Positions 8,318 to 16,097 of a DNA stretch of 42,127 nt are shown in pieces; the first letter of the stretch is position 1, and each line of letters opens with the position of its first letter. Origin of the DNA: Pelobacter sp. UBA6812. GTDB taxonomy: Bacteria; Desulfobacterota; Desulfuromonadia; Desulfuromonadales; Syntrophotaleaceae. The stretch covers positions 1-42,127 of the forward strand of contig DKEW01000010.1 in NCBI GenBank assembly GCA_002452265.1, in the 5' to 3' direction. The notes below the pieces were generated by a model that had not been told where the DNA came from, made no database searches, and worked only from the letters and a program-made list of their open reading frames with translations. Made by a program: the position numbers and the translations under genes.

Positions 8318-8404
8318 GGCGAACCTTCAGAGCTGGTTTTTGCCAGGGTGAAGGAGCAAAAAAACTTCCCCCGCCATTTCAGGGCATGTCGATATTGAAC
8401 TAGA

Positions 8405-8442
8405 AAGAGCCTCCAAGTTTTCAGGACTTGGAGGCTCTTTTA
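8405..8442 (+). terminator. Strong hairpin terminator after pagL
   Basis: A 14-bp perfect stem (8405-8418 with 8426-8439) around a 7-base loop is followed by a short T run on the plus strand. Because it also lies downstream of thiC on the minus strand it may act in both directions, though the minus-strand T run is poor. Confidence 0.85.
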
Positions 8443-8522
8443 TGTGCCACACCGATAATTTACAGAGCTGAGATGGACCTGTTAAGCTATCCGTAAGACT
8501 GTTCAGTCATGATGTTGATTTG

Positions 8523-9815
8523 CTATTTTGTCTTCTTGCGCTCGTCCATCACCTTGTAAGCACAGAACTCGCCGCACATGGTGCAGGCGCCGTGTTCCTC
8601 ATCGACCCCCGATTCGCCACGGCGTTTGCGCGCCAGTGCGGGATCGATGGCGAGGCAGTACTGGGTTTCCCAGTCGAGAGCTTTGCGGGCCTTGCTCATG
8701 GCGATGTCTTTTTCCATGGCGCCTGGCAGGCCCTTTACGATATCGGCAGCATGGGCGGCAATGCGGGTCGCCATGACGCCATCGTGTACATCCTGAGCCG
8801 TAGGCAGACACAGGTGCTCGCTGGGAGTGACATAGCAGAGAAAATCGGCTCCGGCACTGGCGGCGATGGCGCCGCCGATGGCGCAGGTGATGTGGTCATA
8901 GCCGGGGGCGATGTCGGTTACCAGCGGACCGAGTACGTAGAAGGGGGCGCCATGGCAGAGGCGTTTCTGTAACTGGATGTTGGCCTCGATCTGGTTCAGC
9001 GGGACGTGGCCCGGCCCTTCGATCATGACCTGGATGCCGGCGTCCCAGGCGCGTTGGGTCAGTTCGCCGAGGATGATCAGTTCGTGGATCTGGGCACGGT
9101 CGGTGGCATCGGCAAGACAGCCGGGGCGGAAGCCGTCGCCCAGCGACAGGGTGGCGTCGTAAGGCTTGACCATTTCCAGCAGGCGGTCGTAGTGCTCGTA
9201 GAGCGGGTTTTCCGCCTGGTTGTGGGCCATCCAGGCGACGGTGAAGGAACCGCCGCGCGAGACGACTTCCATGATGCGCCCTTCGTTGTCCATGCGCTCC
9301 ACGGTGGCGCGGGTCACCCCGCAGTGCACGGTGATGAAGTCGACGCCGTCATCGAGATGCTTTTTGATCCCGTCGAAGATTTCGTCGGCGGTCATGTCGA
9401 CGATCGCCTTGCCCTTTTTTACCACCGTGTCGCAGGCGGCCTGGTAGAGGGGCACGCTGCCGATGCAGGCCTGGGTTTCGGCGATGATGGCGCGGCGGAT
9501 TTCGTCGATGGGCCCACCGGTGGACAGGTCCATGATGGCATCGGCCCCGGCGGCTACCGCAACACGGGCTTTATCCAGTTCCTTGTCGATGCTGGTGTCG
9601 TCTTTGCTGGTACCGATATTGGCGTTGACCCGGGTGGGAAAGCCTTTGCCGACGGCCAGAGGCCGGCCGTTGGTGTGCCTGTTGTTGTGGCAAACGATGG
9701 CCGTACCTTCTGCAATGCGTTGGCGCAGGATTTCGGCATCGATGCCGGCATCGGCGGCGGCCTGTTTCATTTTATCGGAGACGATGCCCTGGCGGGCCAT
9801 TTCAAGTTGGGTCAT
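8523..9815 (-). CDS. thiC: Phosphomethylpyrimidine synthase ThiC
   Basis: ThiC is a radical-SAM enzyme that rearranges aminoimidazole ribotide to the pyrimidine half of thiamine. The 430-residue protein is the shorter form of the family. Conserved blocks include NANIGTS near the N-terminus, DLSTGG, EGPGHVPL, PGYDHI and the C-terminal cluster-binding cysteines C411, C414 and C418 (CTMCGEFC). ATG at 9815 is preferred to the ATG at 9830 since AGAGG stands seven bases before it. It follows the thiE-thiD fusion by 76 bp in the same direction, without a riboswitch of its own, so it should share the upstream TPP control. The cysteine spacing is CX2CX3C, one residue shorter than the CX2CX4C of E. coli. 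Confidence 0.96.
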   Translation of the reverse strand: MTQLEMARQGIVSDKMKQAAADAGIDAEILRQRIAEGTAIVCHNNRHTNGRPLAVGKGFPTRVNANIGTSKDDTSIDKELDKARVAVAAGADAIMDLSTGGPIDEIRRAIIAETQACIGSVPLYQAACDTVVKKGKAIVDMTADEIFDGIKKHLDDGVDFITVHCGVTRATVERMDNEGRIMEVVSRGGSFTVAWMAHNQAENPLYEHYDRLLEMVKPYDATLSLGDGFRPGCLADATDRAQIHELIILGELTQRAWDAGIQVMIEGPGHVPLNQIEANIQLQKRLCHGAPFYVLGPLVTDIAPGYDHITCAIGGAIAASAGADFLCYVTPSEHLCLPTAQDVHDGVMATRIAAHAADIVKGLPGAMEKDIAMSKARKALDWETQYCLAIDPALARKRRGESGVDEEHGACTMCGEFCAYKVMDERKKTK

Positions 9816-9833
9816 AACTCTACCTCTCATACG

Positions 9834-9875
9834 TCAAAGCTATAAGTTTTAAGCTGTAAGTTGAAAGCGGTAAGT
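9834..9875. repeat. Tandem 7-bp repeats, six units
   Basis: Six consecutive degenerate heptamers end alternately in AAGC and AAGT (units at 9834, 9841, 9848, 9855, 9862 and 9869). They fill about half of the gap between the thiE-thiD fusion and thiC and end 18 bases before the ribosome site of thiC. Function unknown. Confidence 0.75.
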
Positions 9876-9891
9876 CTCTTTCGGTAATTTA

Positions 9892-11331
9892 TTATAGTCC
9901 TTCGATTTTGCTCAGCAGGTACTTGGCTGCGGCAAAGTGATTAACCGGCCCGTGCCCGGCGCCGAGATCGGGGGCGGTACGGATGGCTTCGGTAATGAAT
10001 TCTTTTGCCAGCCTTACCGCCTGTGGCAGCGGATGTCCGGCTGCCAGCAGAGCGGCAATGGCAGCAGAGCTTGTGCAGCCGGTGCCGTGGGTGTTGCGGC
10101 TGTCGATACGTTTTGCCGGCAGGCGATGCAAGGTCTTGCCATCGAGCAACAGATCGACGGCCTCGCCGTCGAGATGGCCTCCTTTAAGCAGGACGTTGCG
10201 TGCACCGAGTTGCTGCAGGCGCCGGGCGGCATTTTCCATGTCCGCTTCGGTATGTATCTGCAACCCGGTTAATTCTTCAGCTTCCGGCAGGTTGGGTGTG
10301 AGCAGGTAGGTTTGCGGCAGCAGATAGTCAAGGCAGGCTTTGGTAGCCTCTTCGCGCAGCAGCAGGGCGCCGCCTTTGGCGACCATGACCGGGTCGACCA
10401 CAGCCAACAGGCCGTAATCCTCCAGGGCCTGGGCGACCAGAAACACGATGGCGGAATCGAGCAGCATGCCGGTCTTGACAACTTCCGGGGCGAGGTCTTC
10501 AAGCACCGCCATCAACTGCTCACCGACAAAAGCGGGCGGGACGGGATAGATGCCCCGTACGCCGCAGGTATTCTGGGCGGTCAGGGCGGTGATGACGCTC
10601 ATGCCGTAGCCACCCAGCAGGGTAATGGTTTTGAGATCGGCCTGGATACCGGCGCCACCGCCGCTGTCGGAGCCGGCTACGGTCACTACCCGGCCTCGCG
10701 GTACGGCGGCACGGCGGTTGAACTGCAGGGCGATTTCCCGTGCGGCCAGTGCGGGACTGGGATCGGCCATGACGGCGGAAATCAGGGCGATGGCGTCGGC
10801 GCCCGCATCGATAACTTCGCCTGCCCGGTCACGGTCGATGCCGCCGATGGCCACCAGAGGGACCTCGACGGCCTGGCGGATGTCACGCAAAACATCGAGG
10901 CCGATATGCACGGCGTCGTGTTTGCTGCCGGTGGGGTAAATGCTGCCGACAGCAACGTAGTCGGCACCGGCATTCTGCGAGGCGACAGCCTGTTCGGCAT
11001 TGCGGTTGGACGTGCCGATGATTTTATCCGGCCCGAGAAGGTTGCGGGCTTCGGCAATGCTCATATCCTGCTGGCCCAGGTGTACGCCGTCGGCCTGGCA
11101 GTCAAGTGCCAGTTGCGGGTCGTCATTGACAATAAACAGTGCGCCGGCCTGCTGGCACAGTATACGAATCATCTGGGCATCCTGCCGCTGTTCCGACGCC
11201 GGCCGATGTTTGCCACGGTATTGAACGATGCGGGTGCCACCCTTTAGAGCGGCAACGAGTTTGGCCTGCAACTGATCGCCATGGGAATCGTCGGTGATGA
11301 GATACAGACCTTGAATCTGTCTGTTTTTCAT
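9892..11331 (-). CDS. thiED: Fused thiamine-phosphate synthase / hydroxymethylpyrimidine (phosphate) kinase
   Basis: A 479-residue fusion. Residues 1 to about 205 are ThiE, which joins the pyrimidine and thiazole halves into thiamine phosphate; visible are GLYLITDD, DGVHLGQQD, the VGSIYPT loop and AIGGID. Residues from about 213 are ThiD, which phosphorylates the pyrimidine twice, with VAGSDSGGGAGIQADLK (217-233) and THGTGCTSSAAIA near 430. The ATG at 11331 has AGAGG five bases upstream; an open frame continues to 11445 but runs through the terminator and riboswitch and is not coding. With thiC downstream the operon supplies the pyrimidine arm and the final coupling; thiazole genes must be elsewhere. 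Confidence 0.95.
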   Translation of the reverse strand: MKNRQIQGLYLITDDSHGDQLQAKLVAALKGGTRIVQYRGKHRPASEQRQDAQMIRILCQQAGALFIVNDDPQLALDCQADGVHLGQQDMSIAEARNLLGPDKIIGTSNRNAEQAVASQNAGADYVAVGSIYPTGSKHDAVHIGLDVLRDIRQAVEVPLVAIGGIDRDRAGEVIDAGADAIALISAVMADPSPALAAREIALQFNRRAAVPRGRVVTVAGSDSGGGAGIQADLKTITLLGGYGMSVITALTAQNTCGVRGIYPVPPAFVGEQLMAVLEDLAPEVVKTGMLLDSAIVFLVAQALEDYGLLAVVDPVMVAKGGALLLREEATKACLDYLLPQTYLLTPNLPEAEELTGLQIHTEADMENAARRLQQLGARNVLLKGGHLDGEAVDLLLDGKTLHRLPAKRIDSRNTHGTGCTSSAAIAALLAAGHPLPQAVRLAKEFITEAIRTAPDLGAGHGPVNHFAAAKYLLSKIEGL

Positions 11332-11351
11332 GAGGGCCTCTCGTTGGATAT

Positions 11352-11385
11352 AAAAAATCGCCACGGCCGAAAAGCACGTGACGAT
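11352..11385 (-). terminator. Leader terminator of the TPP riboswitch
   Basis: On the minus strand ATCGTCACG (11385-11377) pairs over nine positions, one of them G-T, with CGTGGCGAT (11365-11357), and six T follow (11357-11352). It sits 20 bases downstream of the riboswitch aptamer and 20 bases before the thiED start codon, so thiamine pyrophosphate would act by ending transcription early. Confidence 0.75.
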
Positions 11386-11404
11386 CATCACCATTGCCTT
11401 GCGA

Positions 11405-11497
11405 CACCGCTTCCCTACGCCGGCATCACCCGGGTCAGGTTCCAAGGGTTATTCCGTATTTCACGGAATTCTCAGTGCAAAGACTCCCCTAGCGGTT
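11405..11497 (-). ncRNA. TPP riboswitch (THI element)
   Basis: The minus strand carries the conserved TPP aptamer: GCTAGGGG, CTGAGA, the block ACCCTTGGAACCTGA and the block GATGCCGGCGTAGGGAAG, in that order. The closing stem pairs ACCGCT (11496-11491) with AGCGGT (11411-11406). It stands 74 bases before thiED and should lower expression of thiED and thiC when thiamine pyrophosphate is plentiful. Confidence 0.97.
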
Positions 11498-11532
11498 ATG
11501 TTCGTGTACAGGATAACTGTATACGCTTGTTT

Positions 11533-11563
11533 ATTCTAATACGTTACCAGCGTATCATGTAAA
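11533..11563 (-). promoter_or_regulatory. Possible promoter of the thiamine operon
   Basis: TAGAAT (11538-11533) is a good -10 box and TTTACA (11563-11558) a fair -35 box, but the spacer is 19 bases, longer than usual. A transcript from here would start about 30 bases before the riboswitch. Confidence 0.35.
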
Positions 11564-11890
11564 GTAAAATAATGGTGTTTAGGTTGGTGTTCTTCTTCAT
11601 GGCAGAAAACCGCAGCCACTCTAGCGAATGCTGTTTTGCCTGTCAAGCAACCCCGTCCGCGGTGGACGGAGCAAAAGGCCGTTTTGCACTTTACAGGTCC
11701 GGGGTGTCGTGCTAAGTAGTTTTGCACGGATTCGTAACCTGCTGCCGTTCGGAGGTAGGTCTTCCCTTTATTTATAACCGTCAGGCCATACGAAGCCAGA
11801 TCCGGTAGCGCCTTGGTCTTGTCGAATTTTTCCGTTTTGTCTTCGGTCCTTATCCGGCCGATTTATATCCAGATCCAGGAATAAGCTGTC
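11564..11890. other. Intergenic region before alr with two tandem hairpins
   Basis: No convincing gene is seen in these 327 bases. Two hairpins follow each other: CCGTCC/GGACGG (11653-11669) and GCAAAA/TTTTGC (11671-11687). The octamer TTTTGCAC occurs at 11682 and again 40-50 bases downstream. No clear promoter for alr was found. An AGGA ribosome site precedes the alr ATG. Confidence 0.5.
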
Positions 11891-13024
11891 ATGAACGATC
11901 CCTGGGGACATCGTCCCACGCGTGTTGAAATCGACCTTGAGGCATTAAAACATAATTTTTACCAGGCCCAACAGTTGGCTGGGCCGGGGCAGGGTATTCT
12001 TGCCGTGGTCAAGGCCGATGCCTATGGGCACGGCGCTGCCCGCGTCGCCACGGCTTTGCAGGACGCCGGGGTGCAGATGTTCGGTGTGGCCATTGTGGAA
12101 GAAGGCGTTGCTTTGCGCAAGGCCGGTGTGGTCTGCCCGATTCTGGTACTGGGAGGACTTTATCCCGGTCAGGAAGAAGAACTGCTGTGCTTTAGTCTTA
12201 TCCCGACTATTTTCGATATGGATGTTGCACGGCGCTTGAATAGCGCCGCATTGTCCGCTGGAGTGGTACTTCCTTTTCACCTGAAGCTGGACACCGGCAT
12301 GGGGCGCGTCGGTTTTCGTCCTGAGGATCTTTCCGGAGCATTGAAAGAGCTGGGCTCCCTGTCCGGGTTGCGTATGGACGGTTTGTTTTCGCACCTGGCC
12401 ATGGCCGATGAACCGGAGGATGCCATCAATCAGTTGCAGGTGGCGACTTTTCGATCCTGTCTCGCCGTGGTACGTCAGGCAGGTTTCGCTCCCCGCTATA
12501 TTCATTTGAGCAACAGTGCCGCTTTGTTGACGCGGGAAGTGCCCGAATGCAACTTGTCGCGCCCCGGCATTCTGCTTTACGGCGGACTACCCAGTCCGGT
12601 TTTTGCCGGTCGGTTTGACCTGAGACCGGTGATGAGTTTTCGTACCCGGGTGGCGCAAGTGCGCCGGGTGCCGGAAGGAACCGGCGTATCCTATGGACAT
12701 CGTTTCGTGGCGAAACGTCCGACCGATCTGGCGGTCATTCCTGTAGGCTATGCCGATGGTTACAGCCGTCATTTGTCCAATGTGGGTGAAGTGCTGGTGC
12801 GCGGACAGCGTGCTCGCGTGGTCGGTACCGTTTGCATGGACTGGACCATGATCGATGTGACCGATATCCCCGGCGTGATGGTCGGCGACGAGGTCACTTT
12901 GCTTGGTTGCGATAACGGTCAGTGTATCTCTGCCGATGAATGGGCACAACGCATCGGCACCATCAGCTACGAAGTGTTCTGTCAGTTCAGCAAGCGCGTG
13001 CCGCGCGTCAACCGCGGCGACTGA
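11891..13024 (+). CDS. alr: Alanine racemase
   Basis: Alanine racemase makes D-alanine for peptidoglycan with pyridoxal phosphate. The 377-residue protein has the PLP lysine K41 in AVVKADAYGHG, the substrate-binding region KLDTGMGRVGF (132-142), the second catalytic residue Y268 in GVSYGH, and CMDWTMIDVT near the C-terminus. AGGA precedes the ATG by about ten bases. The RACo-like gene follows 66 bp downstream on the same strand. The D-alanine made here would feed MurF, encoded at the other end of the window. Confidence 0.96.
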   Translation: MNDPWGHRPTRVEIDLEALKHNFYQAQQLAGPGQGILAVVKADAYGHGAARVATALQDAGVQMFGVAIVEEGVALRKAGVVCPILVLGGLYPGQEEELLCFSLIPTIFDMDVARRLNSAALSAGVVLPFHLKLDTGMGRVGFRPEDLSGALKELGSLSGLRMDGLFSHLAMADEPEDAINQLQVATFRSCLAVVRQAGFAPRYIHLSNSAALLTREVPECNLSRPGILLYGGLPSPVFAGRFDLRPVMSFRTRVAQVRRVPEGTGVSYGHRFVAKRPTDLAVIPVGYADGYSRHLSNVGEVLVRGQRARVVGTVCMDWTMIDVTDIPGVMVGDEVTLLGCDNGQCISADEWAQRIGTISYEVFCQFSKRVPRVNRGD

Positions 13025-13090
13025 GTGACCATGTCGTCTGGTATCCGCCGGACGATGTTTGGTGCTTTCGGTTTATTCCCGGGAGGGCGG

Positions 13091-14323
13091 ATGATGTACG
13101 GCCAATGTTTGCTGGCGCTCGATCTTGGTACCACCACGCTGGCCGGCCGTCTGCTCGATACCGACGGCAGGGTTTTGGCGGAAGCGCGTCTGCTTAATCC
13201 CCAGGCGGTGCTGGGAACCGACATCATGCGCCGTCTGGAACATGCACTTGACGGATCGGGCGACCGGTTGCAGGTTTTGCTGCGCGATGGCTTGCGCGAA
13301 CTTGTTGGCTTGCTGTTGCAGCAGGGTGGCTTGCAACCTGCCGATATCGGTGCGGCGGCTGCCGCCGGTAATCCGGGGATAGTGTATCTGCTGCGCCGCC
13401 TGCCGGTATCCTCGATCCTGTTCCCTCCCCACCGTCCATCATGCCGCGAGGCGGTTTACCTGTCATGCGAACAACTCGATCTTGGCCTTTCGGTGCCTCT
13501 CTATCTGTTTCCTCTGGTCAGCGGATATGTCGGAGGAGATCTGGTGGCATTCCTCTACGCTCAAGCCGATGTCCCGGAAAAGAGTTTTTTCCTCGATGCC
13601 GGGACCAATGGCGAAATGGCCCTGTATGCCGGCGGCCGTTGGCGGGTGACTTCGGTAGCCGCCGGACCGGCTTTTGAAGGGGGTGATATTTCCTGTGGCA
13701 TGATCGCTCAGGTGGGCGCCATCAGTGATGTATCGATCGTTGATGACACCCTGCGCCTGACGGTGATTGGCGGTGGCGCCCCGCGTGGAGTGTGCGGCAG
13801 CGGTCTGGCCGCGACCTTGGCGGCCGCTCTGGATGGCGGCCTTATCGACAGGCACGGAAGCATCGTCGATCCTCTCGAAATTCCCACCAACCTGTCCCGG
13901 TACATTGTCGAAACGCCGCAGGGCAGGGCCCTGCGCCTGTACCGTGATGCGGCGGTCGACGTATTGATAGACCAGCAGGATGTGCGCAATTTTCAGCTGG
14001 CAAAGGCGGCGGTGCTGGCCGGTACCGAGTGTCTGCTGCAGCGTGCGGGGTTGGAATCTGCTGCCGTGGAGCAGGTTACACTCACCGGCGCTTTCGGGTT
14101 TTCCATGTCCCGGCAGGTTTTGAAAAGGGTTGCCATGCTCCCGGAAAACATGGTAGAAAAAGTACGTTTTGCGAAGGCCGGCGTATTGGCCGGAGTCGAA
14201 CGATGGTTGCTCGATGCGCAGGGAGCTGAAAACGTACAACGGTTGGCTGCAGCTTTGCAGCCGCTACCTCTTTCGGGGACCCCGGCTTTTGAAAAAGCTT
14301 TTATTACCGCTATGGATTTCTAG
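13091..14323 (+). CDS. ASKHA-domain protein, RACo-like (DUF4445) without ferredoxin domain
   Basis: A 410-residue protein of the family of reductive activators of corrinoid proteins (RACo). It shows the ASKHA ATPase signatures DLGTTT (11-16), DAGTNGE (169-175), EGGDISCGM (196-204) and LTGAFG near 340, and NPQAVLGTDIMRR (36-48), a segment typical of RACo. The N-terminal 2Fe-2S domain and linker of full-length RACo are missing: the ATPase fold begins at the first residue. The start at 13091 (or 13094) follows GGGAGG; an upstream in-frame ATG at 13025 lacks a ribosome site. No corrinoid protein or methyltransferase is nearby. It may serve as an activator with a separate ferredoxin, or in another ATP-driven role. 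Confidence 0.8.
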   Translation: MMYGQCLLALDLGTTTLAGRLLDTDGRVLAEARLLNPQAVLGTDIMRRLEHALDGSGDRLQVLLRDGLRELVGLLLQQGGLQPADIGAAAAAGNPGIVYLLRRLPVSSILFPPHRPSCREAVYLSCEQLDLGLSVPLYLFPLVSGYVGGDLVAFLYAQADVPEKSFFLDAGTNGEMALYAGGRWRVTSVAAGPAFEGGDISCGMIAQVGAISDVSIVDDTLRLTVIGGGAPRGVCGSGLAATLAAALDGGLIDRHGSIVDPLEIPTNLSRYIVETPQGRALRLYRDAAVDVLIDQQDVRNFQLAKAAVLAGTECLLQRAGLESAAVEQVTLTGAFGFSMSRQVLKRVAMLPENMVEKVRFAKAGVLAGVERWLLDAQGAENVQRLAAALQPLPLSGTPAFEKAFITAMDF

Positions 14324-14349
14324 AAAACCGCCGAGATGACGGTTTTTTT
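14324..14349 (+). terminator. Terminator after the RACo-like gene
   Basis: AAAACCG (14324-14330) pairs with CGGTTTT (14340-14346) directly after the stop codon, with seven T from 14343. Confidence 0.7.
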
Positions 14350-14438
14350 GTTTTTTCGCCCTAAAGGTTGACGCGAATCCGGTTTTTCGGCCCGGAGTGG
14401 CGTCTGTATTCGTATTTACAGCAGGAAAGGATTGCATC

Positions 14439-16004
14439 ATGGCCGTCATCAAACGTGCATTGATCAGTGTTTCGGATAAAACCGGTATTGTGGAATTCGC
14501 CAGGGAACTGTCGGGTTTTGGAGTTGAAATCCTTTCGACGGGGGGAACCGCTTCTTTGTTGCGCCAGGAAGGCCTCACTGTTAAGGATGTTTCTGAATAC
14601 ACCGGTTTTCCCGAGATGCTCGACGGACGGGTGAAGACCTTGCACCCCAAAGTGCATGGGGGCCTGCTCGGAATGCGCGAGAACCCCGCCCACGTAGCCA
14701 AGATGAAAGAACACGGCATCGAGCCGATCGATATGGTGGTCGTGAACCTTTACCCCTTTGAAGCGACGGTTGCCAAGCCCGATTGCTGCCTTGAAGATGC
14801 TATAGAAAATATCGACATCGGCGGACCGACCATGCTGCGCAGCGCAGCCAAGAACAACCGGGACGTTACGGTTGTGGTCGATCATGCCGACTACGCTCAG
14901 GTGCTGGGCGAGATGAAAGGCAGCGGCGGAGCTGTTTCGCGGGGCACCAACTTTAAGCTTGCCGTTAAGGTTTACCAGCACACCGCCGCTTACGACGGTG
15001 CCATCTCCAACTGGCTGGGACAGCGTATCGGGGATGAACTGGAAGATTTTTCAGACACCATGACCCTGCAGTACAAAAAAGTACAGGATATGCGTTATGG
15101 CGAGAATCCCCACCAGAAGGCCGCTTTTTACGTCGAGCGCGACGTGCAGGAAGCCAGTATTTCCACCGCTCGCCAGCTACAGGGCAAGGAGCTTTCCTAT
15201 AACAATATTGCCGATACCGATGCCGCTCTGGAATGCGTCAAGCAATTCGATGAAGGGCCGGCATGTGTTATCGTTAAGCACGCCAACCCTTGCGGCGTGG
15301 CACTTGGCGATACCTTGCTCGATGCTTATAATCGCGCCTTTTCCACCGATCCGGAATCCGCTTTCGGTGGTATCATTGCCTTTAACCAGGACCTGGATGG
15401 CGCCACGGCCCAAGCCATCGTTGATCGCCAGTTCGTTGAGGTGATCATCGCCCCGGCGGTATCTACCGAAGCTATCGAAATTATAGCCGCCAAGAAAAAC
15501 GTGCGCTTGCTGGTCTGCGGTTACTGGCCGCAACAACCCGGCGCCCGTTATGATTTCAAACGAGTCAATGGCGGTCTGCTGGTGCAAGATGCCGACCTGC
15601 TGCTGAGCGGCGACATCAAAACAGTGACCAAGCGCGTCCCGACCGAGGACGAAATGCGCGATCTGCTGTTTACCTGGCGCGTAGCCAAATTTGTCAAGTC
15701 CAACGCCATCGTGTATGGCAAGAACGGCATGACGATCGGCGTTGGCGCGGGGCAGATGAGTCGGGTCAATTCCGCCCGTATCGCCGCGATCAAGGCTGAT
15801 CTGGCGGGTCTGGAAGTTCCGGGATCGGTGATGGCCTCCGATGCTTTCTTCCCCTTCCGAGATGGTCTGGACAATGCCGCTAAGGCCGGGATTAAGGCCG
15901 TTATCCAGCCGGGCGGTTCGATTCGTGACGAAGAAGTTATCGCTGCCGCCGACGAACACGGCATCGCCATGGTCTTCACCGGCATGCGGCATTTCCGGCA
16001 CTAA
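14439..16004 (+). CDS. purH: Bifunctional AICAR transformylase / IMP cyclohydrolase
   Basis: PurH carries out the last two steps of IMP synthesis. The 521-residue protein has an N-terminal MGS-like cyclohydrolase domain (ALISVSDKTGIVEFA, LSTGGTA, GRVKTLHPKVHGG) and a C-terminal transformylase domain with RYGENPHQKA and KHANPCG (280-286), the segment that holds the catalytic lysine and histidine. ATG at 14439 has AGGAAAGG ending nine bases upstream; an in-frame start at 14397 lacks one. purD and purE follow on the same strand, separated from purH by a repeat-rich 93-bp gap. Confidence 0.97.
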   Translation: MAVIKRALISVSDKTGIVEFARELSGFGVEILSTGGTASLLRQEGLTVKDVSEYTGFPEMLDGRVKTLHPKVHGGLLGMRENPAHVAKMKEHGIEPIDMVVVNLYPFEATVAKPDCCLEDAIENIDIGGPTMLRSAAKNNRDVTVVVDHADYAQVLGEMKGSGGAVSRGTNFKLAVKVYQHTAAYDGAISNWLGQRIGDELEDFSDTMTLQYKKVQDMRYGENPHQKAAFYVERDVQEASISTARQLQGKELSYNNIADTDAALECVKQFDEGPACVIVKHANPCGVALGDTLLDAYNRAFSTDPESAFGGIIAFNQDLDGATAQAIVDRQFVEVIIAPAVSTEAIEIIAAKKNVRLLVCGYWPQQPGARYDFKRVNGGLLVQDADLLLSGDIKTVTKRVPTEDEMRDLLFTWRVAKFVKSNAIVYGKNGMTIGVGAGQMSRVNSARIAAIKADLAGLEVPGSVMASDAFFPFRDGLDNAAKAGIKAVIQPGGSIRDEEVIAAADEHGIAMVFTGMRHFRH

Positions 16005-16032
16005 GAGAGTTCTGAGTGCTGAGTGCTGAGAA
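16005..16032. repeat. Tandem 7-bp repeats (CTGAGTG type), about four units
   Basis: Directly after the purH stop, one degenerate unit (16005) is followed by CTGAGTG at 16012 and 16019 and a diverged unit at 16026. The sequence differs from the heptamers in the thiamine operon, but the period is the same. Confidence 0.75.
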
Positions 16033-16039
16033 AAAAGTT

Positions 16040-16075
16040 GTCCCTTGGGGCCTTGAAGTCCTTTTGGTCCCTTGG
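16040..16075. repeat. Tandem 9-bp repeats (GTCCCTTGG type), four units
   Basis: Units start at 16040, 16049, 16058 and 16067; the first and last are GTCCCTTGG, the middle two are diverged. They lie eight bases after the heptamer array and 22 bases before the purD start codon. Confidence 0.7.
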
Positions 16076-16097
16076 TCGATTTGAAAGGAATACATCA

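Noticed and set aside
10312..11247. Long plus-strand open frame (311 residues) opposite thiE-thiD
   Set aside because: A shadow of a GC-rich gene; the opposite strand encodes clear ThiE and ThiD motifs.
11332..11445. Upstream extension of the thiE-thiD reading frame
   Set aside because: It runs through the leader terminator and into the TPP aptamer, and the family start with a good ribosome site is at 11331.
11536..11727. 63-residue minus-strand open frame before the thiamine operon
   Set aside because: It covers the tandem hairpins and possible promoter, and the cysteine and histidine content follows no known motif.
16005..16075. CRISPR array
   Set aside because: Units are 7 or 9 bp without spacers and no cas gene is near.
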